Shown here piece by piece: positions 14,701 to 18,788 of a stretch of 18,788 nucleotides of DNA. Every line of letters begins with the position of its first letter. Position 1 is the first letter of the stretch. The notes under the pieces are model-generated. The model did not search any database, was not told the origin of the DNA, and worked only from the letters and a program-made list of their open reading frames with translations. The translations under genes were made by a program, and so were the position numbers. This DNA is from Gaiellasilicea sp037721555. Lineage in GTDB: Bacteria; Actinomycetota; Thermoleophilia; Gaiellales; Gaiellaceae. The stretch is taken from positions 1 to 18,788 of the forward strand of contig JBBJOI010000049.1 in the NCBI GenBank assembly GCA_037721555.1. Direction: 5' to 3'.

Positions 14701-14923
14701 GGCGGACGTCGTCCTCTACTCGCTGGCGAGCTCGAGCGGCGAGGACGTCCCGCGCGGGCTCGAGTTCCTGCTCTCGCGCAACCGGCTGAACGTCGCGATC
14801 TCGAGGGCGCGCTGCCTCGCCTACCTCGTGTGCTCGCCGCGGCTGCTCGAAGTCAACTGCCGCACGATCGCGCAGATGTGGCTGGCGAATGCGCTCTGCC
14901 GGTTCGTCGAGCTCGCGGACTAG
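11729..14923 (+). CDS. TM0106-family RecB-like nuclease / RNase H-fold / SF1 helicase
   Basis: 1064-residue three-part nucleic-acid enzyme. First, a RecB/Cas4-like PD-(D/E)XK nuclease: Asp114 in GVADFLL, Asp128-x-Lys130 in EALDTKLAR, and an iron-sulfur cysteine set Cys21...Cys207-x2-Cys210-x5-Cys216. Second, an RNase H-like 3'-5' exonuclease fold: DFEGN with Asp314/Glu316, later GYGLKELEAF, and Asp475 in YNREDCIATLLLRDW. Third, a DNA2/NAM7-type superfamily 1 helicase: Walker A GPPGSGKT at 712-719, Walker B VDEAGQ at 818-823, GDPQQLDQV, then VGTVDKFQGQEADVVLYS and NRLNVAISRAR at 1018-1028. All motifs are intact. It would unwind and degrade nucleic acid; a role in repair or phage defence is inferred from architecture and neighbours. 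The TAG stop shares CTAG with the convergent gene. Confidence 0.92.
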   Translation: MHLHTDRLYLSPSDVTAFLACEHLTTLSLAHARGEIERPEVLNEQAELIFRKGLEHEHAYLETLRAAGHSIAEIEFDGLDWDAAQERTIAAMRDGADVVYQGVFAHDGWRGVADFLLRRPDGTYEALDTKLARTAKPAYILQLLFYNEQLGRIQGREPAQIHVLLGSGERASFRPREFAAYYRRVRSRLEKFVAETPLTEPYPVSHCSICTFKPRCDAHWDAVDHLSRVAGLYRTQIEKLAGVGITTLAQLGRAPAEPAPPGMNSDSWAKSREQAELQLHARVTGEDVYRLLRPQPESGFALLPDPSPGDLFFDFEGNPFWDKDGSLEYLWGILDVERNFTPLHAHDHETERRAFETFVDLVHARLAEFPDLHVYHYAAYEITALKRLMGRYGTREAELDDLLRRDVFVDLLRVVRNGIRASRPGYGLKELEAFLDFERQAEVKDGGASIVIFEQWMQTGEQKLLDQIDAYNREDCIATLLLRDWLLERRGEALEQFGPFPLPEPKEPKPIPEAKAERAALRAQLLDAREELAAQLLDYHDRERKPVWWAFFDRLEMTPAELVEDAESIGRLQPTGERRPEKRSVAHVLTYPPQEHKLGQEQDTFDPATGSKPGDILELDREARRLVLKRGPSLEDVPLPEALIPGDPYRTPEQEAALMRLGRSLLARDHRYPALESILRREPFPHPVQAADLDELKRLVLSLDGRHLVIQGPPGSGKTWTSGRLIAHLLAHGKTVGVASTSHKAIHTLLDAVIQGAGELGISFDGRKKASAGNPESYYEAAPIGDVEESDDVIGADLAAGTAWLFARENQQVDYLFVDEAGQVSLADALAMGTAARNVVLVGDPQQLDQVLQGTHPAGSGASVLRHLLGEHATVPADRGVFLERTYRLHPDVCGYISEEFYEGRLEPAEAARARTTPLGTGLRYLPVEHSGNRQESPEEVEAVRAEVARLRAHGLEDVLVVSPYNAQVNALREALPGVRVGTVDKFQGQEADVVLYSLASSSGEDVPRGLEFLLSRNRLNVAISRARCLAYLVCSPRLLEVNCRTIAQMWLANALCRFVELAD

Positions 14924-15924
14924 AGCGCTTGAGACAAGTACCCAATACGGCGAAACTCAGCGATGGACTCGCACGCGAACTCTACTGCCTGTCTCACCTG
15001 ACCCGCACAATCTCTAGCGGTCAAACGCTCAGACGCGATACACGAGCGAGTTGGCCACTCGCCCCAATTGACGGCATCACACACGTTCGGATGTCTTGTA
15101 CGTGCCGCGTGCGCCTCGGCCTTCCGCGCCTCGGGCGCGAGCAGCTCGTTGAGTACGACGACATTCATGATCGGCTCGTAGCCGATCGTTCGACCGGGGA
15201 GAAAGCCGAGGGCGAAGGAGAGCTCCTCGACGGTGTAGATGCGATACATGTACGAGGCGCTCGTCGACAACGGACGGACGTGTTTCAGGCGCGGAACGAG
15301 CGACACCAACTCTGGGCGAGCTTCTTCCAGGAGCTCTTGCACTCGCCGGTGGACGAGCGAGGCTTCACCCCAAAGCTGCCAATCAGCTGCTGTCAACGGC
15401 GGTGGAGCCACGAGACCTTCGGCGGCGAGCGTACGAAAGAAGTCCGAGCTGAAGGTCTCCTCGTCAGCGGTCAGCAGGTCGGCGATCGACTGCCATCGTG
15501 AGACAAAGAAGCGAACGTCCTCAGTGCCGTCAGTCGGGATGGGAAACGCCGGGATCAGCTCAGGTCGCGGGGTCAGATAGATCAGTGCTCGACAGGGCTC
15601 GATCCGGTCGTCGAGCAAGCAGGCCCGATAGTCGCGCAGTTGTTCCAAACCTTCGGCAGCGTCGATCTTGACCTCGATGAGAACCGCCGCTTCACCGCCA
15701 TTCGTCAGAAGGATGTCGGGCCGCCTGCTGGATGAGGGAATCACAAACTGGGTTTGGACTTCCCAGGGCGTTGACGACGAGAGCGTGTCGTCCAGCGATG
15801 AGAGCCACCGCGGCAGGGTCTCGGCCTCCTGCTGCCACAGGAAGGCTAGGAGCTCGGTCAACTGATCTTCGTCACGCTCGTGACCCCGGCGTGCCAGGAG
15901 GAAGATGTTCTTGCGTTCGCCCAC
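14920..15924 (-). CDS. PD-(D/E)XK nuclease-fold protein
   Basis: 334-residue protein whose N-terminal third carries a PD-(D/E)XK core: RRPDILL with Asp70, VLIEVKID with Glu84 and Lys86, then EQLRDY with Gln95 and Tyr99, matching the Qxxx(Y) motif of the superfamily. The remainder (from about 150) is helical and unrecognised, with tryptophans and a C-terminal AVEFACESIAEF. Such proteins are commonly restriction-like or defence nucleases of the PDDEXK_4-type group; the target is unknown. The start is GTG 15924, with no obvious Shine-Dalgarno. The stop overlaps the helicase-nuclease stop as CTAG. Composition is less GC-rich than the helicase gene, so it may have been acquired separately. Confidence 0.78.
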   Translation of the reverse strand: MGERKNIFLLARRGHERDEDQLTELLAFLWQQEAETLPRWLSSLDDTLSSSTPWEVQTQFVIPSSSRRPDILLTNGGEAAVLIEVKIDAAEGLEQLRDYRACLLDDRIEPCRALIYLTPRPELIPAFPIPTDGTEDVRFFVSRWQSIADLLTADEETFSSDFFRTLAAEGLVAPPPLTAADWQLWGEASLVHRRVQELLEEARPELVSLVPRLKHVRPLSTSASYMYRIYTVEELSFALGFLPGRTIGYEPIMNVVVLNELLAPEARKAEAHAARTRHPNVCDAVNWGEWPTRSCIASERLTARDCAGQVRQAVEFACESIAEFRRIGYLSQAL

Positions 15925-15983
15925 GCCGTGGCATTGTGTCGGGTCTTCGTAAGCTCCTGCCGCTCAACTCTTGACTTTCCGAC

Positions 15984-16655
15984 ATGACGACCTTCAACAT
16001 GATCGAGAAACGCTGCGGCGTCTGCGGCGAGACGAGCGAGCAGCACGTACTCACGAGCACGAGCACCTTCGGCTGGTCAGATCTCGACGGACGGCCGCCG
16101 GAGCCGGAGCGCTCCTCGCTCTTTCTCTGGGTACAGAAGTGCCCGGCTTGCGGATTTTGCGCTGCGGACATCGAGGACGGGGACGAGGACTTGCAGGAGA
16201 TCGTCGGCGGCACGGACTATCGGCAGCAACTTGCCGATCCATCGTCTCCGCCGCTCGCGAACTGGTTTCTCTGCCAGGCGATCGTGCTCGAAGAGACGGG
16301 CAACGAGCAGGCTGCCGCGTGGAGGGCAGTGAACGCTGCCTGGGCGTGCGACGACGAGGGCGCTGCCGAGCCCGCCGCACGTGCCCGACTGCGGGCGGTC
16401 GAGCTCTTCCGGCTCGAGCTCGCAGAGGGTGGTCAGTTTGGCGATGGGAATGAGCTTGGCGACGTCTTCGCCACCGAACACGCGCTACTCGCCGAGTTGC
16501 TGCGGCGCGCGGGGCGGTTCAGCGAGGCTCTGGAAGAGTGCCAAGAGGGGCTGGAGACGGTCCTGAGCGCCCGGCTGCGGCGCGATCTGGAGCTCGAGCG
16601 CACGCTCTCCGAGGCGAAGGATGAGGCGTGCCACTCCTACGAGGAATTCGAGTGA
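15984..16655 (+). CDS. Zinc-ribbon (DUF2225-like) protein with helical C-terminus
   Basis: 223-residue protein. The N-terminus has two Cys pairs, CGVC (11-14) and CPACG (53-57, with a further Cys59), and between them WSDLDGRPPEP, an arrangement like the DUF2225 family. This should bind one zinc ion. The rest (75-223) is alpha-helical with TPR-like spacing (AAAWRAVNAAWAC, LLRRAGRFSEALEECQ), a combination seen in proteins of unknown function. ATG 15984 is 59 bases from the divergent PD-(D/E)XK start and has no Shine-Dalgarno; ATG 15999 is an alternative. I cannot assign a role. Confidence 0.75.
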   Translation: MTTFNMIEKRCGVCGETSEQHVLTSTSTFGWSDLDGRPPEPERSSLFLWVQKCPACGFCAADIEDGDEDLQEIVGGTDYRQQLADPSSPPLANWFLCQAIVLEETGNEQAAAWRAVNAAWACDDEGAAEPAARARLRAVELFRLELAEGGQFGDGNELGDVFATEHALLAELLRRAGRFSEALEECQEGLETVLSARLRRDLELERTLSEAKDEACHSYEEFE

Positions 16656-16696
16656 GCAGGGAGCTTACTGGCTGAGGTCGTCGCCGGACGGAGCGC

Positions 16697-17116
16697 TTAC
16701 TCGAGCGACCCGAGCGGGGCTAGCGCTCGCACCGGCTGGCGAGTGACGTCCGCGATCAGCTCGAAGTCACGGTCGTAGTGCAGCACCGGCAGCTCGGCGA
16801 GCTCGGCGGCCGCAGCGATCAGGAGGTCGTGGAGGCCGACCTGCCGGTGGTGCAGCGGCCCTCGCTCAGCGAGTTGATGAAAGACGTCCGTCGCACGACG
16901 CCAGACGCGGTTTCCCATCGGCGCTTCGCGGAGCGCCTCGAGGTCAGCTCGGATCGAGGTGAAGTGGCGGGCGTCTCGCGTGCTCCAGAGAAGCTCCAGA
17001 CGCACCATCGCGCAGGTAACAATCGACCGAGCTTCGAGAAGTCGGTCGAACTCAGCCCCGACAGCCGAGCTTCTGCCGCGGCTCGCCCACGCGCTCGTAT
17101 CGGCGAGCTCTACCAG
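16697..17116 (-). CDS. vapC: VapC-family PIN-domain toxin (probable CTG start)
   Basis: 139-residue PIN ribonuclease from CTG 17116. Metal ligands are Asp6 in VELADTSAW, Glu in VRLELLW, Asp in GLHDLLIAAAAE and Asp in HYDRDFELIA. The first in-frame ATG, 17008, would delete the first 36 residues including Asp6. No ATG, GTG or TTG lies between there and the antitoxin end, whereas CTG 17116 overlaps the antitoxin stop region by 7 bases, the classic vapBC junction. Free toxin would cleave tRNA or rRNA. The antitoxin immediately upstream is a ribbon-helix-helix VapB. Unlike the pair at 5216-5847, this one is of the standard VapB type. Confidence 0.82.
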   Translation of the reverse strand: MVELADTSAWASRGRSSAVGAEFDRLLEARSIVTCAMVRLELLWSTRDARHFTSIRADLEALREAPMGNRVWRRATDVFHQLAERGPLHHRQVGLHDLLIAAAAELAELPVLHYDRDFELIADVTRQPVRALAPLGSLE

Positions 17117-17316
17117 GATCGCGGCTTGCGCAGCTCGGCCAACGCTTCCGGCGTTAAGTCCTCAAAGGGCTCTGCGGCGAGCCGGCGCAGCCTCTCGCGC
17201 CGGACGACATCCTCGAGAGCGCGATGGATCGTGTCGGTGGTGCCGTTCGAGCCGAGCACCTCGCGCGCTTGTGCGACAAGGTTGACATCGAGGTTGAGCG
17301 ACGTCCGCTTGACCAT
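17110..17316 (-). CDS. vapB: VapB-family ribbon-helix-helix antitoxin
   Basis: 68-residue antitoxin. The N-terminal RTSLNLDVNLVAQAREVLG is the beta strand and first helix of a ribbon-helix-helix DNA-binding domain (DUF2191/VapB type). It is followed by TTDTIHRALEDVVRRERLRR (second helix) and an acidic tail, EPFEDLTPEALAEL, that would occupy the toxin active site. Start is ATG 17316 with no Shine-Dalgarno but a TATGCT hexamer 7 bases before it, suggesting a leaderless transcript; an ACCGGT palindrome (17329-17334) overlaps this promoter and could be the autoregulatory site. It overlaps vapC by 7 bases if the CTG start is used. Confidence 0.88.
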   Translation of the reverse strand: MVKRTSLNLDVNLVAQAREVLGSNGTTDTIHRALEDVVRRERLRRLAAEPFEDLTPEALAELRKPRSW

Positions 17317-17323
17317 TCATTGA

Positions 17324-17329
17324 AGCATA
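17324..17329 (-). promoter_or_regulatory. Candidate -10 box, leaderless start of vapBC
   Basis: TATGCT on the minus strand stands 7 bases before ATG 17316, with no Shine-Dalgarno. The spacing is identical to that of TATACT before the other antitoxin at 5216, and each has a CCGGT-containing palindrome alongside. This is inferred from consensus and spacing. Confidence 0.5.
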
Positions 17330-17379
17330 CCGGTCCGCCTTAGCGACGCATACGGACACGTTCGATTCAGGCGTACCGC

Positions 17380-17385
17380 TACGCT
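17380..17385 (+). promoter_or_regulatory. Candidate -10 box, leaderless start of the 91-aa gene
   Basis: TACGCT ends 7 bases before ATG 17393, and there is no Shine-Dalgarno. The 76 bases 17317-17392 therefore seem to hold two back-to-back leaderless promoters, this one and that of vapBC. Confidence 0.45.
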
Positions 17386-17392
17386 CCAACGG

Positions 17393-17668
17393 ATGGAGTT
17401 GACCTCGCTCCCGGGCCACGAGCTCATCCTTCCCGGCCTCGAGGATCTTCGGCGCGGCGTCGAGTCGATCGAGGCGCTGCTCGTCTCGATCGGGGCGCCG
17501 CGGCTGCGGCAGACCGGGATCGAGGTTCCGGAGCCGTGGCCGGACGCCGAGCACCGTCTCTACGAGCGCCTGGCCGCCGAGGATGCCGACGCCGCGCACG
17601 GCCGCTACAACGCGCTCGTGCGCAGGCTCGTCAGCTTCGAGCGGGCTGCTGATGCGCGAGCGCGCTGA
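17393..17668 (+). CDS. Small conserved-looking protein, partner of a nucleotidyltransferase
   Basis: 91-residue protein with LPGHELILPGLEDLRRG at 6-22, IEALLVSIGAPRLR at 26-39 and a C-terminal AHGRYNALVRRLVSFERA. It resembles a family of uncharacterised actinobacterial proteins that I recall preceding DUF6036-type nucleotidyltransferases. Its 3' end overlaps the following nucleotidyltransferase ATG by 17 bases, so the two were an operon. By position it could be the antitoxin half of a nucleotidyltransferase toxin pair, which is inference only. The gene itself appears intact, while its partner is broken. Confidence 0.7.
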   Translation: MELTSLPGHELILPGLEDLRRGVESIEALLVSIGAPRLRQTGIEVPEPWPDAEHRLYERLAAEDADAAHGRYNALVRRLVSFERAADARAR

Positions 17669-18108
17669 CGCGGAGCGGATCCGCCGCTTCATGCGGGCCG
17701 CTGGGGCGTCCGCGACACGGGACGGTGTTTGCTACTTGGCCGGCGGAGCGACAGCAGTCCTGCTCGGTTGGCGCGCGACGACGATCGACATCGACATCGC
17801 GCTGGAGCCCGAGCAGGACGAGCTGCTGCAGGCGCTGCCGCTGATCAAGAGCGAGCTGAGCGTCAACGTCGAGCTGGCCTCGCCGCGCGATTTCATCCCA
17901 CTCCCGAGCGAGTGGCAGCTCTCGAAGCTCGAGCGCGGGCATGCGCAGGACGCTCGAGGACGTGGACGCCCTGCTGCGGCTCGGCCTCGTCCAGCCCACG
18001 CGACTGTGCGAGCTCTACGCGCAGATCGAGCCCGAGCTCTACCGCTTCCCAGCGATCGATCCGGCGCAGTTCCGCGAGGCGGTTGCTGCCGCGGTCACCA
18101 AGTCTTAG
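17652..18108 (+). pseudogene. DUF6036-type nucleotidyltransferase, broken by deletion and frameshift
   Basis: The N-terminus is a nucleotidyltransferase fold: YLAGGATAVLLGWRATTIDI at residues 28-47 with the GG pair (31-32) and the Asp46-x-Asp48 metal motif, then VNVELASPRDFIPLPSEW. After Trp88 the segment leading to a DxYAQAL-type motif appears to be missing, about 25-30 codons by my memory of the family, and the text resumes at LSKLERGHAQD. After Asp100 one extra base (G at 17952) shifts the frame. Read in the new frame, 17953-18108 gives LEDVDALLRLGLVQP, then CELYAQIEPELYRFPAIDPA and a stop, the expected C-terminus. In the original frame the protein runs on into Arg-rich sequence. The start ATG 17652 overlaps the upstream gene. 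Confidence 0.75.
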
Positions 18109-18185
18109 AGACTACTTCTGTCGCAGCGAGACTCTTCAGGAGGCACGGTGGTTTGCGGCATGCCATTCCCGAGCACAAGCTCGCC

Positions 18186-18296
18186 ATGTTCCGGTTACGC
18201 AGCGTCGTGCTCCTGTGGGTCGGCCGCAAGCTCTGGTCGGCCGCCCGGCCTGCGGTGCAGCGGCGGTTGCGCAAACGGGGCTCGACGAGTCCCTAG
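18186..18296 (+). CDS. Possible 36-aa basic small protein
   Basis: Short frame with a hydrophobic start (FRLRSVVLLWVGRKLW) followed by a basic tail (RPAVQRRLRKRG). It could be a small membrane-associated protein. There is no good ribosome binding site and it lies in the frame that continues from the broken nucleotidyltransferase, so it may be accidental. I recognise no family with confidence. Confidence 0.3.
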   Translation: MFRLRSVVLLWVGRKLWSAARPAVQRRLRKRGSTSP

Positions 18297-18335
18297 CGCA
18301 GTCCTGCCGCTGCGGCCACAGGGCGCACGGTCACT

Positions 18336-18422
18336 TCACTTCCCGCGCGACGTCTTCTTTTTCTTCGGCGCGACCGTCTTTCCGCTTGCGGCCGCTTGCT
18401 TCTGCTTCTTCTTCGCCGGCAC
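18336..18422 (-). CDS. 28-aa lysine-rich small protein
   Basis: Very short basic protein from GTG 18422: 28 residues, 11 of them Lys, arranged as PAKKKQKQAAASGKTVAP followed by KKKKTSRGK. The start is decided by an AGGAGG Shine-Dalgarno 6 bases upstream, one of the best in the window. The composition resembles the Lys/Ala/Pro tails of actinobacterial histone-like proteins, so nucleic-acid binding is plausible but unproven. It is transcribed divergently from the gene at 18533, which also has a strong ribosome binding site. Confidence 0.5.
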   Translation of the reverse strand: MPAKKKQKQAAASGKTVAPKKKKTSRGK

Positions 18423-18532
18423 CTTTGTCCTCCTGGTTCGCTCTGAAGGCCCCAATGTAAGCAGGATCGGGCCTGGCTGCCTAATGATGACGCACGCTAG
18501 GGTGGAGCGGTAACCAGAGGAGAGGAATCGAG

Positions 18533-18788
18533 ATGGCGTTGTTTGGAAAGTTGGCGATGCTCGCGAAGAGCCCGCAGGGGCGACGGTTGCTCGCGCAGGC
18601 CGGGAAGGCCGCGCGGGATCCCCAGAATCGGGAGCGGCTCGAGAAGGTGCGCAGCAGGATCCAGAACCGCGGGGACGCGTCTCCGAAGTCCGCGGCTCCA
18701 GGTCCAACAGTCCAAGGTCCCACAGTCTCAGACCCCACAGTCTCAGACCCCACAGTCTCAGACCCCACAGTCTCAGACCCCACAGTCT
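18533..18788 (+). CDS. Small protein with PTVSD repeats, 3' end outside the window
   Basis: The frame begins at ATG 18533 after a purine-rich ribosome binding site (AGAGGAGAGGAA) and is still open at the window end, 85 codons later. Residues 1-45 are MALFGKLAMLAKSPQGRRLL then QAGKAARDPQNRERLEKVRS, a helical, basic segment like small proteins common in high-GC actinobacteria, of unknown role. From about residue 55 the sequence turns into Pro/Thr/Val repeats: GPTVQ once, GPTVS, then PTVSD units encoded by a near-perfect 15-base tandem repeat. The tail is probably disordered. Confidence 0.65.
   Translation, partial: MALFGKLAMLAKSPQGRRLLAQAGKAARDPQNRERLEKVRSRIQNRGDASPKSAAPGPTVQGPTVSDPTVSDPTVSDPTVSDPTV
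18722..18788. repeat. 15-base tandem repeat running off the window end
   Basis: The unit CCCACAGTCTCAGAC is repeated identically four times and then begins a fifth time at the window edge; a degenerate unit precedes it (near 18700). Being 15 bases long it keeps frame and encodes PTVSD. Copy number beyond the edge is unknown, and such repeats often end contigs. Confidence 0.85.

Noticed and set aside
16656..16696. Possible terminator after the zinc-ribbon gene
   Set aside because: Only a partial direct repeat (GGAGC-TTACT) is present, with no stem-loop or T-run.
18148..18513. Plus-strand frame with runs of Phe and Cys resembling a membrane peptide
   Set aside because: The Phe runs are only the complement of the lysine codons of the 28-residue gene, which has a strong ribosome site.
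18722..18788. Possible CRISPR array at the window end
   Set aside because: Units are 15 bases, directly abutting with no spacers, and in coding frame.

Overview
The window looks like a piece of a high-GC, Gram-positive-type genome, most likely an uncultured soil actinobacterium. The reasons are pervasive G/C third positions, VapBC and MazE/VapC-type toxin-antitoxin pairs, an AKSPQGRRLL-type small protein, several start sites that look leaderless, and gene families common in Actinomycetota. I lean towards Thermoleophilia, but that is a guess. No RNA genes, complete insertion sequences or CRISPR arrays were found.

Layout. Positions 1-4900 are housekeeping-like: an ftsZ whose 5' end lies outside the window and which carries a long Pro/Glu-rich N-terminal extension, a convergent flippase-like membrane protein, a divergent short gamma-glutamyltranspeptidase overlapping a GNAT acetyltransferase, and a convergent tyrosine-phosphatase-fold protein whose catalytic Cys is Gly. 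Positions 4900-7600 hold an operator-like dyad, a VOC (glyoxalase-fold) gene with a large internal deletion, a MazE/AbrB-VapC pair, an EamA transporter, a 108-base G/C homopolymer-rich stretch that may be an assembly join, and an intact two-domain VOC protein. Positions 7700-11450 (minus strand) form one apparent transcription unit: ImmA/IrrE metallopeptidase, a 46-aa ORF, BrxA, BrxB, the first ~90 codons of BrxC, an ARPP-1 domain protein and an HD hydrolase. Positions 11729-15924 encode a giant RecB-like nuclease/RNase H-fold/SF1 helicase and a convergent PD-(D/E)XK protein. Positions 15984-18108 hold a zinc-ribbon protein, a second VapBC pair, and a small conserved-looking protein followed by a broken nucleotidyltransferase. 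The end holds three small ORFs, the last with 15-base tandem repeats running off the window.

How it fits together. The stretch from about 5 to 18 kb behaves like an accessory or defence region: two toxin-antitoxin modules, a degraded toxin-like nucleotidyltransferase pair, a large nuclease-helicase and a BREX phage-defence remnant. The most unusual object is the BREX-derived operon. Its first four genes overlap by 4 bases each, then brxC is cut just after the Walker A motif and continues in frame into an ARPP-1 gene. The ARPP-1 ribosome binding site is enclosed in a perfect 9-bp hairpin. PglX, PglZ and the rest of BrxC are absent, so canonical BREX cannot operate from this locus. Either it is decaying or the BrxA/BrxB core has been redeployed with a metallopeptidase and ARPP-1. 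Separately, both VapC genes and the EamA gene lack any ATG/GTG/TTG at the expected start but have a CTG there, and four genes have a TAnnCT hexamer 6-7 bases before ATG.
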